Source of the DNA: Altererythrobacter sp. H2 | Lineage (GTDB): Bacteria > Pseudomonadota > Alphaproteobacteria > Sphingomonadales > Sphingomonadaceae | Direction: 5' to 3' | DNA: 64,000 nucleotides | NCBI RefSeq assembly: GCF_035319885.1 | Contig: NZ_CP141285.1 | Location: 310,001-374,000, forward strand | Part shown: one piece after another, positions 16,821 to 26,030 of the stretch | Layout: each line of letters opens with the position of its first letter | Position numbering within the stretch: the stretch's first letter is position 1 | Program-made: the position numbers and the translations under genes | Notes under the pieces: generated by a model | What the model saw: only the letters and a program-made list of their open reading frames with translations | The model's database searches: none | Told to the model about the DNA's origin: nothing

Positions 16821-17519
16821 ATGAGCGAGACCGTCACCATCAAAACGCTGGATGAGACCGCCAGCTTTGCCGCTTATGTCTCGCGCCCTGCGGGCACACC
16901 CAAGGCGGCGATCATCGTGATCCAGGAGATCTTCGGGGTCAACGAGGGTATCCGCCGCAAGTGCGATCACTGGGCTGGCCTGGGCTATCTTGCCGTCGCG
17001 CCGGACCTGTTCTGGATGCTTGAGCCCGGCCTCGAACTCGACGCCGATGTCGAGGATGAATTCAACAAGGCCCTGGGTCTGTTCGGGCAGTACAATCCGG
17101 ATGACGGGGTGAAGGACATCGAAGCCACGATTCACTGGATCCGCCGCGAAGCCGGCGTCGCCAAGGTGGGCTGCGTCGGTTACTGTCTCGGCGGCAAGCT
17201 CGCCTACATGGCGGCCGCCCGCACCGATGTCGACGCATCGGTCGGCTACTACGGGGTGATGATCGACCAGATGCTGGCCGAGAAGCACGCCATTGCCAAA
17301 CCCCTCATGCTCCATGTTCCGACCGCCGATCACTTCGTCAGCCCCGAAGCACAAAAGGCCATGCATGAAGGCCTGGACGACCATCCCCGGGTAACGCTGC
17401 ACGATTACGAAGGGCTCGATCATGGCTTCGCCGCAGAAACCGGCAAACGGCGGAACGAACAGGGTGCCCGGCTCGCCGACAGCCGCACCGAAGCGTTCTT
17501 TGCCGAGCACCTTGCGTGA
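16821..17519 (+). CDS. Dienelactone hydrolase family protein
   Basis: A 232-residue alpha/beta hydrolase of the dienelactone hydrolase family. The nucleophile is the cysteine in GYCLGG (about residue 117), with aspartate in TADHFVSPE and histidine in LDHGFA completing the triad. The GVNEGIRRKCDHWAGLGYLAVAPDLFW region is typical. Family members cleave dienelactone in aromatic degradation or related esters; with no aromatic pathway nearby the real substrate is unknown. AAAAGGAT precedes ATG 16821. Its stop overlaps the start of the SnoaL-like gene, so the two are coupled. Confidence 0.88.
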   Translation: MSETVTIKTLDETASFAAYVSRPAGTPKAAIIVIQEIFGVNEGIRRKCDHWAGLGYLAVAPDLFWMLEPGLELDADVEDEFNKALGLFGQYNPDDGVKDIEATIHWIRREAGVAKVGCVGYCLGGKLAYMAAARTDVDASVGYYGVMIDQMLAEKHAIAKPLMLHVPTADHFVSPEAQKAMHEGLDDHPRVTLHDYEGLDHGFAAETGKRRNEQGARLADSRTEAFFAEHLA

Positions 17520-17914
17520 GCGGGTCAGACAACCTCGCCCGCTGGCACGCCTATATGGACGGTGGATCCGATCCCGCCGTCCTCGCCGGCATGCTGGCCA
17601 ATGACGCCGTGTTCCATTCACCCGTGGTCCACACGCCCCAGGCAGGCAAGGCCAAGGTCATGGCCTATCTCGGCGCCGCCAGCCATGTGTTCGGGACCGG
17701 CACCTTCCGCTACGTGCGCGAACTGGTCGACGGCAGGGAGATGATGCTCGAATTCGTGGCGGAGATAGACGGAATTACAATCAATGGCGTCGACATCATC
17801 CGGTTCGACGCGGACGGTCAGATCACAGACTTCAAGGTCATGGTCAGGCCGCTCAAGGCGATGAACAAGATCTGGGAAATGATGGCCGCGCAACTTGCCC
17901 GAGCAACACCCTGA
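17516..17914 (+). CDS. Nuclear transport factor 2 / SnoaL-like protein
   Basis: A 132-residue protein of the NTF2-like cone-fold superfamily: LARWHAYMDGGSDPAVLAGM, LANDAVFHSPVVH and IIRFDADGQITDFKVMVRP follow the usual helix-then-sheet order. The GTG start at 17516 overlaps the dienelactone hydrolase stop by four bases. Members are small-molecule isomerases, hydrolases or simple binding proteins; no catalytic residues can be assigned. The pairing with the hydrolase suggests a shared substrate, which is inference. Confidence 0.75.
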   Translation: MSGSDNLARWHAYMDGGSDPAVLAGMLANDAVFHSPVVHTPQAGKAKVMAYLGAASHVFGTGTFRYVRELVDGREMMLEFVAEIDGITINGVDIIRFDADGQITDFKVMVRPLKAMNKIWEMMAAQLARATP

Positions 17915-17920
17915 CAGCGA

Positions 17921-18310
17921 TCAGTTCAACATCGCAAAATTGAGGATGAGCCGGCGGACGTGCGGATCGAGGGCTTGCGGCAGTTCCCCGTCAAGCCGCT
18001 CATGCCGCGCCTCCCCTGGTTCGCCCAGGGCAATCCGCTTCATCCACCAGGCATCACAGGCCCGGGCCTCGATCCCTTCGTCATAGAGCCGCGAAATGCC
18101 CTGGTGGCGCGAATCGTGCTCTACCCGGCGCATGATCCGCTCGAGCTCATCCTGCTCGCCCTCCAGCAGCTGGAGAAAATTGCGGCCGTTGTAGAGGAGC
18201 AGCCCGGTCACGCCCGCTGCCGGGTTGTTCCGCTCGCAAGAGCCCAGGATCGCCGCCAGATCTTCAGCGGGAACCTGCACCGCCGTGCTGATGTAAAGAT
18301 ACTGCCGCAT
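17921..18310 (-). CDS. BLUF-domain blue-light sensor, stand-alone
   Basis: A 129-residue protein made almost entirely of a BLUF domain, which binds FAD and senses blue light. Signature residues are present: Tyr6 in QYLYISTA, Asn28/29 in CERNNPAAGVTGLLLYNG, and Gln47 in NFLQLLEG, with the tryptophan/methionine pair in AWWMKR (88-91) on the fifth strand. There is no fused EAL, GGDEF or cyclase domain, so it must act through a partner or through its C-terminal helices. It lies downstream of rho in the same direction, separated by 114 bases that contain a hairpin. It is convergent with the SnoaL-like gene. Confidence 0.92.
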   Translation of the reverse strand: MRQYLYISTAVQVPAEDLAAILGSCERNNPAAGVTGLLLYNGRNFLQLLEGEQDELERIMRRVEHDSRHQGISRLYDEGIEARACDAWWMKRIALGEPGEARHERLDGELPQALDPHVRRLILNFAMLN

Positions 18311-18339
18311 GCCTCAAGCCCCCTCTAAGCCCCCGCCAA

Positions 18340-18365
18340 GCATCGCCGCTGTTAATCGGCGATGC
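18340..18365 (-). terminator. Hairpin between rho and the BLUF gene
   Basis: A perfect nine-base stem GCATCGCCG/CGGCGATGC around an eight-base loop, about 60 bases after the rho stop. No U-tract follows on the minus strand, so termination is only likely, not certain. Confidence 0.5.
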
Positions 18366-18424
18366 CACTGGCTATCGACCGACTCAAGCATTTCATGACA
18401 ATAATTGACGATTGCGGCAGCGGC

Positions 18425-19690
<1,266 letters not shown>

Positions 19691-19754
19691 GTGTCTTTGT
19701 CCAACAGGGGAATGGCCGGCGGGATACTGTGGCTCGGGTCAAGGGGCTTGGAGA

Positions 19755-19774
19755 AAGCAGACCCGGGTCCGCTT
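19755..19774. promoter_or_regulatory. 20-base palindrome upstream of rho
   Basis: AAGC-A-GACCCGGGTC-C-GCTT is symmetric at 18 of 20 bases and lies 65-84 bases before the rho start codon. It has no loop, so it is more likely a protein site on DNA than an RNA hairpin; no regulator can be named. Confidence 0.35.
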
Positions 19775-19865
19775 CAGGAGCGGGCCACTACCGGATGGTG
19801 GGCACGAAATATGCCAGCACGGCGCGCGCGTCAATGCGCTTGGCACGGCAGGCTGATGGACTGCC

Positions 19866-20291
19866 TCAGAAAGGCTTGACGACCACCAGCACCACAACGA
19901 TCGCCAGGACGATTGCGGGAAACTCACCCCACAGGCGCAGCTGCTTCTCGCTGAGCGGCCGCGCGCCGGCCACCATGCGCCGGGCCTGCATGACCAGCCA
20001 ACCGTGATAGCCCGACAGAGCCAGCACCAGCAGCAGCTTGGCATGGAACCAGCCCTGGCTGAAAGCACCGATCGAGCCCGCCAGGGCAAACCCCAACAGC
20101 CAGGTGACGATCAGGCTCGGCGTCAGGATGATCTTGCGCAGCAGGCCCATCCGCCGGTCCCACTCCGCCGCTTCAGGCGATCCGGCAGCCGCGGAGTGCA
20201 GGTAGAGCATCTGGCGCGGGAGCATGAACAGCCCAGCCATCCAGAAGACCATGAAGATGATATGGCCGGCCTTGAGCCAGTAGTAGGTCAT
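19866..20291 (-). CDS. hemJ: Protoporphyrinogen oxidase HemJ (CopD-like membrane protein)
   Basis: A 141-residue membrane protein with four predicted helices. HemJ oxidises protoporphyrinogen IX in the penultimate step of heme synthesis in many alphaproteobacteria. The conserved N-terminal histidine region is YYWLKAGHIIFMVFWMAGLF, and WFHAKLLLVLALSGYHGW holds the later histidines. I prefer ATG 20291, which has AGGAC about ten bases upstream; an ATG at 20309 would add six residues but lacks a ribosome site. It lies 49 bases downstream of hemE and would be co-transcribed with it, with rho next. Confidence 0.88.
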   Translation of the reverse strand: MTYYWLKAGHIIFMVFWMAGLFMLPRQMLYLHSAAAGSPEAAEWDRRMGLLRKIILTPSLIVTWLLGFALAGSIGAFSQGWFHAKLLLVLALSGYHGWLVMQARRMVAGARPLSEKQLRLWGEFPAIVLAIVVVLVVVKPF

Positions 20292-20340
20292 CGAGAGGAC
20301 GTCCTGCATAGGGGGAATGTAGGCGCTTGGAGCGGGTTCG

Positions 20341-21366
20341 TCACCCCTGCCATGCGCGGACCGTGGCGACAAGCTGCTCGACATGATCAATCGGCGTAAA
20401 CTGGCTGATGCCATGCCCCAGGTTGAACACATGCGGCCGGTCGGCAAAAGCGGCCAGGACTGTCCGGGTGCGGACCGTCAGAGCGTCCCCACCGGCCAGC
20501 AGCAGGAGAGGATCGAGATTGCCTTGCACCGGCATTCCCTCCGGCAGGTTGGCCGTGACCCTGCGCGGGTCCAGCGTTTCGTCGATCCCGACCGCATCAA
20601 CGCCGGTTTCCCGGGCATAGGCAGCCAGCTTTTCGCCGGAACCCTTGGGAAAGCCGATCACCGGCACGCCGGGGCGCGCGGCATGGATGGCTGCGGCAAG
20701 CCGGGCATTGGGGGCAATGACCCAGCGTTCGTACTGATCCGGGGCGAGGCTCCCGGCCCAGCTGTCAAACAGTTGCACCGCTTCGACGCCTGCATCGATC
20801 TGGCCGATCAGGTAATCGACTGTGGCGGTCTCGATCGCTTCGAGCAGTGCCCCGAACGCTGCCGGATCGCGATAGGCCAGCGCCCGGGCTTCACCCTGGT
20901 CCTTCGATCCCTGCCCGGCCACCATGTAGGTCGCTACTGTCCAGGGAGACCCTGCAAAGCCGAGCATGGTCGTTTCCGGACCGAGCAGTGCACGGCACCG
21001 CTCGACCGTTCCGTACACGGGCGCCAGGCGCTCAGGCATGGCTTCCAGCGCCTGCCATGCCCCGTCGACCAGTTGGGGCGCCAGACGCGGGCCTTCGCCA
21101 GCCTCGAACCACAGATCCTGCCCCATGGCGTGGGGAATCACCAGAATGTCGGAAAACAGGATCGCCCCGTCGAAACCGAAACGGCGGATCGGCTGGAGAG
21201 TAATCTCCGCGGCCGCTTCGCTGTCATAGGCCAGTTCCAGGAAACCGCCCTTTTCTGCCCGCAAAGCCCGATACTCTGGCAGATACCGCCCGGCCTGCCG
21301 CATGAGCCACAGGGGAACCTTCCCGGTGCGCTTGCCGTTCAGGGTATCGAGCAGGATTCCGGGCAT
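20341..21366 (-). CDS. hemE: Uroporphyrinogen decarboxylase HemE
   Basis: A 341-residue cytoplasmic enzyme that converts uroporphyrinogen III to coproporphyrinogen III. The N-terminal signature VPLWLMRQAGRYLPEYRALR (residues 18-37) holds the arginines that grip the substrate carboxylates. Further motifs are FSDILVIPHAMGQ, GFAGSPWTVATYMV and QLFDSWAGSLAPDQY. hemE is the classical left-hand neighbour of the chromosomal origin in Caulobacter and several other alphaproteobacteria. Here the 333 bases upstream of it are free of genes and have the expected origin features. Confidence 0.97.
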   Translation of the reverse strand: MPGILLDTLNGKRTGKVPLWLMRQAGRYLPEYRALRAEKGGFLELAYDSEAAAEITLQPIRRFGFDGAILFSDILVIPHAMGQDLWFEAGEGPRLAPQLVDGAWQALEAMPERLAPVYGTVERCRALLGPETTMLGFAGSPWTVATYMVAGQGSKDQGEARALAYRDPAAFGALLEAIETATVDYLIGQIDAGVEAVQLFDSWAGSLAPDQYERWVIAPNARLAAAIHAARPGVPVIGFPKGSGEKLAAYARETGVDAVGIDETLDPRRVTANLPEGMPVQGNLDPLLLLAGGDALTVRTRTVLAAFADRPHVFNLGHGISQFTPIDHVEQLVATVRAWQG

Positions 21367-21380
21367 AGAGTCAGGTCCAA

Positions 21381-21410
21381 TCCAATAAAATAAAGAGTCT
21401 TTAAGAAGGT
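21381..21410. other. AT-rich segment, candidate DNA-unwinding element
   Basis: Twenty-two of 30 bases are A or T in a high-GC genome, with a TCCAATAAAATAAAG run. It adjoins the hemE start and the leftmost DnaA-box-like site. Confidence 0.6.
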
Positions 21411-21429
21411 TGCTGGAGTCTGTTGGCCC

Positions 21430-21438
21430 TGTGGATAT
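21430..21438 (-). promoter_or_regulatory. DnaA-box-like site
   Basis: Reads ATATCCACA on the minus strand, eight of nine matches to TTATCCACA, 20 bases from the AT-rich segment. Confidence 0.55.
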
Positions 21439-21648
21439 CGGGGACAGAGGTTCCTTGCCGGATTTCTCCCGCTTTGAACAGGCTACACGCCAGCCCGAAT
21501 CGCGGCAATGCTTGAGTCAAACGGAGTTTATGCCCGCTATCCCTAGCCGGTGGGAAACCGGGTCGGCCTGTCGACAACAGGGCTGTCTGCGGACTCGCAC
21601 TGGGCATGGAATCGCGCACCGAACTTGTCGCCAGCTTCATCCCGTGGT

Positions 21649-21669
21649 TTATCCGCCCCCTTACCCACA
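21649..21669 (+). promoter_or_regulatory. Pair of DnaA-box-like sites
   Basis: TTATCCGCC (21649-21657, two mismatches) and TTACCCACA (21661-21669, one mismatch) have the same orientation with starts 12 bases apart, roughly one helical turn. Confidence 0.55.
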
Positions 21670-21699
21670 GCGCCCAACACGCGGATTGCCCCTGTCCAG

Positions 21700-22545
21700 A
21701 TGAGCCGTCTCCACCTTCACCTCGTATCCGATTCCACCGGGGAAACGCTGGAGATGGTCGCCAAGGCGGCGCTTGCCCAGTTCGAGGATACCGAGATCGT
21801 TCGCCATTTCTGGCCGATGGTGCGGTCGCGCCAGCATCTTGACCGGATCGTGCCCGATCTGGCTGCAAGCCCGGGGCTGGTGCTTTACACGCTGGTCAAT
21901 CCCGACACCCGCGCCCGGCTGGAAGAGCATTGCCGCCAACTCGGCCTGCCTTCCGTTGCCGCGCTCGATGCAGTCACCGCCGCGCTCGAAGCGCAGCTCG
22001 GGCAGGAGGCGGTCGGCCGCCCGGGGCGCCAGCATCTGATGGATGAGGCCTATTTCCGCCGGGTCGAGGCCATCCATTACACCATCGCGCACGACGATGG
22101 GGTCGGCTGGGAAAACTGGGAGCAGGCCGATATCGTCCTCGCCGGCGTCAGCCGCACCTCCAAGACCCCGACCAGCATCTACCTCGCCAACCGGGGGTTC
22201 AAGACCGCCAACATACCGCTGGTCGTGGAGAGCCCGCCGCCTGCGGCCCTGTTTGCGCTGCGCAAACCGCTGGTGGTGGGTCTGACAACCGCGCCCGAGC
22301 GCCTGGTGCAGGTGCGGCGCAACCGCCTGCTAAGCCTCAACGAGAACGCCGAGACGGCCTATGTCGACAACGAGCGGGTCCGGGCCGAGGTCCAGTTTGC
22401 CCGGCGCATGTTTGCCGATAACGGATGGCCGGTGATCGATGTCACCCGCCGCTCGATCGAGGAAACCGCGGCAGCGGTGATCCGTCTGCACGGCGAGCGT
22501 GACCGCAAGGGCGACCTGCCCGAGCCGGGGCAGGGGCCGGTATGA
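21700..22545 (+). CDS. Pyruvate, water/phosphate dikinase regulatory protein (DUF299, PPSR/PDRP family)
   Basis: A 281-residue bifunctional kinase/pyrophosphorylase family member that would switch PEP synthase or pyruvate phosphate dikinase off and on by ADP-dependent phosphorylation and Pi-dependent dephosphorylation. The start has [20 protein letters not shown], and the nucleotide site is [18 protein letters not shown] (about residues 149-166). This DUF299 gene is the right-hand neighbour of the origin in related genomes. ATG 21700 is chosen because family members begin at this point; the frame is open for 150 bases upstream inside the proposed oriC. It overlaps maf by four bases. Confidence 0.93.
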   Translation: MSRLHLHLVSDSTGETLEMVAKAALAQFEDTEIVRHFWPMVRSRQHLDRIVPDLAASPGLVLYTLVNPDTRARLEEHCRQLGLPSVAALDAVTAALEAQLGQEAVGRPGRQHLMDEAYFRRVEAIHYTIAHDDGVGWENWEQADIVLAGVSRTSKTPTSIYLANRGFKTANIPLVVESPPPAALFALRKPLVVGLTTAPERLVQVRRNRLLSLNENAETAYVDNERVRAEVQFARRMFADNGWPVIDVTRRSIEETAAAVIRLHGERDRKGDLPEPGQGPV

Positions 22546-23120
22546 TTGTCCTTGCCTCGAAAAGCGCCTCGCGCCGGGCTATGCTCGATGCGGCAGGGGT
22601 GCCCTTCACGTCCATCCCGGCACAGGTTGACGAGCGCGCCCTGGAGGCGTCGCTCACCGGCGCTGCTCCCGCCGAGATTGCTCTGGCCCTGGCCCGGGCC
22701 AAGGCCCTGGCTCTTTCCCCACCCGGACAGATCGTATTGGGAAGCGATTCGCTGGTCAGCGTGGCCGGGCGCCGTTTCGACAAACCGGCCAGCCGGGAAC
22801 AAGCGGCCGAACACCTGCGGTTTTTCTCGGGGAAGGTGATGGAACTCCATTCGGCAGCGGCGCTGCAGCGCGATGGTGTGCTGCTATGGTCCCGAGCCGA
22901 CCTGGCCCTGCTGCAGGTGCGGGAACTGTCGGATGCGTTCATCGAGGATTACCTCGGGCATGAATGGCCGGCGGTGGCGGGCTGCGTCGGGGTGTTTCGG
23001 ATCGAGGCGCGCGGGGTCCAGTTGTTCGAGCGGATCGAAGGCGATCACTTCACTGTGCTGGGGATGCCGCTGCTGCTGGTGCTGGGTGCCCTGCGCGCGC
23101 ACGGGGGCCTCCCGGCATGA
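22542..23120 (+). CDS. Maf-family nucleoside triphosphate pyrophosphatase
   Basis: A 192-residue house-cleaning enzyme that hydrolyses non-canonical or modified NTPs to monophosphates. The N-terminal Maf motif [18 protein letters not shown] (residues 5-22) and the active-site region [20 protein letters not shown] are present. Whether it is of the YhdE (dTTP/UTP) or YceF (m7GTP) type is not decided by these motifs. The ATG overlaps the ppsR stop and its own stop overlaps aroE, both as ATGA, so translation is likely coupled along the chain. Confidence 0.93.
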   Translation: MIVLASKSASRRAMLDAAGVPFTSIPAQVDERALEASLTGAAPAEIALALARAKALALSPPGQIVLGSDSLVSVAGRRFDKPASREQAAEHLRFFSGKVMELHSAAALQRDGVLLWSRADLALLQVRELSDAFIEDYLGHEWPAVAGCVGVFRIEARGVQLFERIEGDHFTVLGMPLLLVLGALRAHGGLPA

Positions 23121-23974
23121 GTATCCCTTATGCCGAAGTGATCGGTGACCCCATTGCCCAGTCGAAGTCTCCGGCGATCCACAATTTCTGGCTCGGTAGG
23201 CTGGGCCTCGAAGCCGAATATCGCGCCTGCCACGTCCGGCCGGATGAACTGGCGGACTATCTCGCCGCCCGCCGCGCCGAACCTGCCTGGCGCGGATGCA
23301 ATGTCACCATGCCGCACAAGCAGGCGGTGATGCCGCTGCTTGACAGAGTCGAGCCGCCTGCCGACGCTATCGGCGCGGTCAACACGATCTATCGCGCGTC
23401 TGACCGGTCGCTGACGGGGACCAACACCGATGCGGCAGGGTTTCTCGAACCGCTCGCTGCCGATCTGGCGCAGACCCACTACTTTCGCATGGCGCGCATC
23501 CTAGGCACCGGCGGGGCGGCGCGGGCGATCATCTCCGCTCTGGCAGGCCGCGGTTTCACGCTGGTGGTGGCCGGGCGCGATCCGGCCAAGGCGCGGGCCC
23601 TGCTCGAAGAACTTGCACCGACGGGGGAGCATCACGCGATCAACCTGACCCATTTCGCCGACCCGACCGATTTCGCCTTCGGTGACCGCAAGCAGTGCCT
23701 CGATCTGGTCATCAACGCGTCGTCGCTCGGGATGCAAGGGCAGCCGCAGTTGGCCTTCGACTGGAGCCATGCGCCCCCTGGCAGTATCGCCTATGATATC
23801 GTCACCGCCCCGCTCGATACGGCCTTCCTGCAAGGCGCGCGGGCGGCGGGGCACCGAACCATCGACGGGCTTTCCATGCTGATCGGGCAGGCGGCGGCAG
23901 CGTTCGGGCGATTCTTTGGCCAGGCTGCCCCGCGCGAGCACGACGGCGACCTGCGGGAGCTGCTGACCCGATGA
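23117..23974 (+). CDS. aroE: Shikimate dehydrogenase AroE
   Basis: A 285-residue NADP-dependent enzyme of the chorismate pathway that reduces 3-dehydroshikimate to shikimate. The substrate-binding N-terminus is [20 protein letters not shown]. The catalytic lysine lies in [12 protein letters not shown] (about residues 63-74), with an aspartate in NTDAAGF. The Rossmann motif is [13 protein letters not shown], and NASSLGM follows. It starts at 23117 by a four-base overlap with maf, and overlaps coaE by four bases downstream. Confidence 0.96.
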   Translation: MSIPYAEVIGDPIAQSKSPAIHNFWLGRLGLEAEYRACHVRPDELADYLAARRAEPAWRGCNVTMPHKQAVMPLLDRVEPPADAIGAVNTIYRASDRSLTGTNTDAAGFLEPLAADLAQTHYFRMARILGTGGAARAIISALAGRGFTLVVAGRDPAKARALLEELAPTGEHHAINLTHFADPTDFAFGDRKQCLDLVINASSLGMQGQPQLAFDWSHAPPGSIAYDIVTAPLDTAFLQGARAAGHRTIDGLSMLIGQAAAAFGRFFGQAAPREHDGDLRELLTR

Positions 23975-24570
23975 CACGGCCGCTTATCATTGGCCTGACC
24001 GGCTCGATCGGGATGGGCAAATCGACTGTTGCCGCCATGTTCGAGGAACTGGGCGTGCCGGTGTTCGATGCCGATGCCGAAGTGCACCGGTTGCAAGGCC
24101 CGGGCGGGCGGCTGCTGCCTGCAATCGAGGCTGCTTTTCCCGGTACGACCGGCCCCGGCGGGGTCGATCGGGCGCAGCTCGGGGCGCAGGTGTTCGGCAA
24201 CAACGAGGCGCTCGCCCGGCTGGAACAGATCGTCCACCCCGCCGTCGCTGCGGCTCGTCAGACTTTCCTGATCGAACACGCCGCCCAGCCGATGGTGGTG
24301 TTCGACATCCCGCTGTTGTTCGAGAAAGGCGGCGCCGCCCAGGTCGACCGGGTGGTGGTGGTATCGGCTCCGGCCGAAGTCCAGCGCGCGCGGGTTCTGG
24401 CCCGTCAGGGCATGACACCGGAGAAATTTGCCCAGATCCTCGCCCGCCAGGTGCCCGACGCGGAAAAGCGCGCGTCCGCCCACCATGTCATCGACACCGG
24501 CACCTCGCTTGCGGAAACCCGTGCCACAGTCCGGGCGCTGGTAAACGAACTGCAACAATCCGGCTGCTGA
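23971..24570 (+). CDS. coaE: Dephospho-CoA kinase CoaE
   Basis: A 199-residue P-loop kinase that phosphorylates the 3'-hydroxyl of dephospho-CoA, the last step of coenzyme A synthesis. Walker A is [17 protein letters not shown] (residues 7-23), followed by [18 protein letters not shown] and the lid region around ERVDR-like [20 protein letters not shown]. It is the last gene of the ATGA-overlapping ppsR-maf-aroE-coaE series, and dnaQ follows after 41 bases. Confidence 0.96.
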   Translation: MTRPLIIGLTGSIGMGKSTVAAMFEELGVPVFDADAEVHRLQGPGGRLLPAIEAAFPGTTGPGGVDRAQLGAQVFGNNEALARLEQIVHPAVAAARQTFLIEHAAQPMVVFDIPLLFEKGGAAQVDRVVVVSAPAEVQRARVLARQGMTPEKFAQILARQVPDAEKRASAHHVIDTGTSLAETRATVRALVNELQQSGC

Positions 24571-24611
24571 AACCCTTGCGCTGGGCCGCAAGGCGTCCGA
24601 TACAGTAAGGA

Positions 24612-25310
24612 ATGCGGGAAATCGTTTTCGACACCGAAACCACCGGGCTTGATCCCCACAGCGGGGACCGGATGGTGGAAATCGGATGTGTCGAACTGGT
24701 CAACCGGGTGGAAACCGGTGCCACCTTCCATGCCTACTTCAACCCGCAGCGCGATATGCCCGCCCAGGCGGAAGCCGTCCACGGCCTTTCCAGTGCATTC
24801 CTGGCTGATAAACCCCTGTTCGGTGCGCGGGCGGCGGAACTTCTCGGCTTTCTGGGCGATGCGCCGCTGATTGCTCACAATGCGTCATTCGATTTCGGCT
24901 TCCTCAACGCTGAACTGGCAGCTTGCGGCATGGCCGCGGTGAGCCTTGACCGGATGGTCGATACCGTGGCGATCGCCCGCCGCAAGCATCCCGGGGCGAA
25001 GCTGTCGCTCGATGCGCTGTGCAGCCGCTACGGGGTCGACCGCAGCCACCGGGTCAAGCACGGGGCCCTGCTTGATGCCGAACTGCTGGCGCAAGTCTAT
25101 GTCGAGCTGACCGGAGGCCGCCAGATCGGCCTTGAACTCGCGGCTGACAGTCCACGCCAGGACAATGTCGTCAGCATTGCGGCTTCCGTGCTGGTCGAGC
25201 GCGTTTATCGCGCACCTCGGCCGCATGCGGCCAGTGCTGCGGAACATGAACGGCACCAGGCGTTTATCCGGCAGATGCGATCGCCCATCTGGGGCACACC
25301 CGGGCCGTAA
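24612..25310 (+). CDS. dnaQ: DNA polymerase III epsilon subunit (proofreading exonuclease) DnaQ
   Basis: A 232-residue DEDDh 3'-5' exonuclease. Exo I is VFDTETTGLDPHSGDRMVEI (residues 5-24), Exo II is LIAHNASFDFGFLNAEL, and Exo III contains HGALLDAELLAQVYVELTGG with the catalytic histidine. The C-terminal tail beyond about residue 185 would carry the polymerase alpha-binding segment. AAGGA lies directly before ATG 24612. Its place just right of the origin is conserved in alphaproteobacteria. Confidence 0.96.
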   Translation: MREIVFDTETTGLDPHSGDRMVEIGCVELVNRVETGATFHAYFNPQRDMPAQAEAVHGLSSAFLADKPLFGARAAELLGFLGDAPLIAHNASFDFGFLNAELAACGMAAVSLDRMVDTVAIARRKHPGAKLSLDALCSRYGVDRSHRVKHGALLDAELLAQVYVELTGGRQIGLELAADSPRQDNVVSIAASVLVERVYRAPRPHAASAAEHERHQAFIRQMRSPIWGTPGP

Positions 25311-25336
25311 GGCCCTTCAAACAGGAGATGAGACAA

Positions 25337-25921
25337 ATGGACATCAGGGTTTCGGGCCATCAGATGGACACCGGTGCGGCTCTACAGGATCATGTCTCCG
25401 ACCGGCTCAGCGCCATTGTCGAGAAGTACTTCGGACGGGCGATTTCCTCGCAGGTGACGTTCGGCAAGGCGCCGGCCGGGATGTACAGCTGCGATATCGT
25501 CACCCACGTGATGCAGGGCCTGATCCTCAAGGCCAACGCGGTGGCGCAGGATGCCCATGTCGCGCTCGACCAGGCGGCAGAGAAGATCGACAAGCAGTTG
25601 CGCCGCTACAAGCGCCGCCTCAACGACCGGCACGAGCAGACCGCCCACGCCCTGCGCGAGGAAGAAGCCAGCTACCGGATCTTTGCGGCACCCGACGCCG
25701 ATGTCGAAATCGACCATGACGAGCAGGACGACGATGCGGGCGCTCCGGCAATCATCGCCGAGACGACCGCCGATATCCCGGAGGCCAGCGTGGCCGACGC
25801 CGTCATGATGCTTGACCTGCGCCATACCAACGCCCTGCTGTTCAAAAACGCTGGCACCGGCCGTCATAATATGGTCTATCGGCGCAACGATGGCTCGATC
25901 GGCTGGGTCGAGCCTCGGTAA
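25337..25921 (+). CDS. hpf: Ribosome hibernation promoting factor, long form (HPF)
   Basis: A 194-residue long-type HPF. The N-terminal domain (MDIRVSGHQMDTGAALQDHV onward) binds the small ribosomal subunit at the decoding region. An acidic linker follows (DADVEIDHDEQDDDAG). The C-terminal domain (DLRHTNALLFKNAGTGRHNM, then VYRRNDGSIGWVEP) dimerises ribosomes into 100S particles. AGGAG at 25323-25327 favours ATG 25337 over an earlier ATG at 25328 that touches it. It is followed by ptsN, an arrangement common in proteobacteria, although rpoN is not here. Confidence 0.94.
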   Translation: MDIRVSGHQMDTGAALQDHVSDRLSAIVEKYFGRAISSQVTFGKAPAGMYSCDIVTHVMQGLILKANAVAQDAHVALDQAAEKIDKQLRRYKRRLNDRHEQTAHALREEEASYRIFAAPDADVEIDHDEQDDDAGAPAIIAETTADIPEASVADAVMMLDLRHTNALLFKNAGTGRHNMVYRRNDGSIGWVEPR

Positions 25922-26030
25922 GCCGAGGGATGGCGCAGCGTCGCCATCCGGCATTCATCAGCGGGGGAGCACATTTCAGCAGGGGCTAGCCAGCCTCTTT
26001 CCTCAAATCGTGCCTCATGAAGTCTGGTCC

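Larger units (their letters stand above)
21367..21699. other. Proposed chromosomal replication origin (oriC), hemE-ppsR intergenic region
   Basis: This is the only gene-free stretch over 300 bases in the window. It lies between hemE (minus) and ppsR (plus), the position of Cori in Caulobacter (hemE/RP001 interval). Next to hemE is an AT-rich run at 21381-21410 with only 8 G/C in 30 bases. DnaA-box-like sites are ATATCCACA on the minus strand (21430-21438), TTACCCACA (21661-21669) and the weaker TTATCCGCC (21649-21657) and TTGTCGACA on the minus strand (21569-21577). GANTC sites start at 21368, 21395, 21416, 21497, 21514, 21592 and 21609. Divergent promoters for hemE and ppsR must also lie here. 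Function is inferred from context and motifs. Confidence 0.85.

Noticed and set aside
19691-19865. Possible tRNA or ncRNA between rho and hemJ
   Set aside because: No cloverleaf with a T-loop motif could be drawn; only the palindrome remains.
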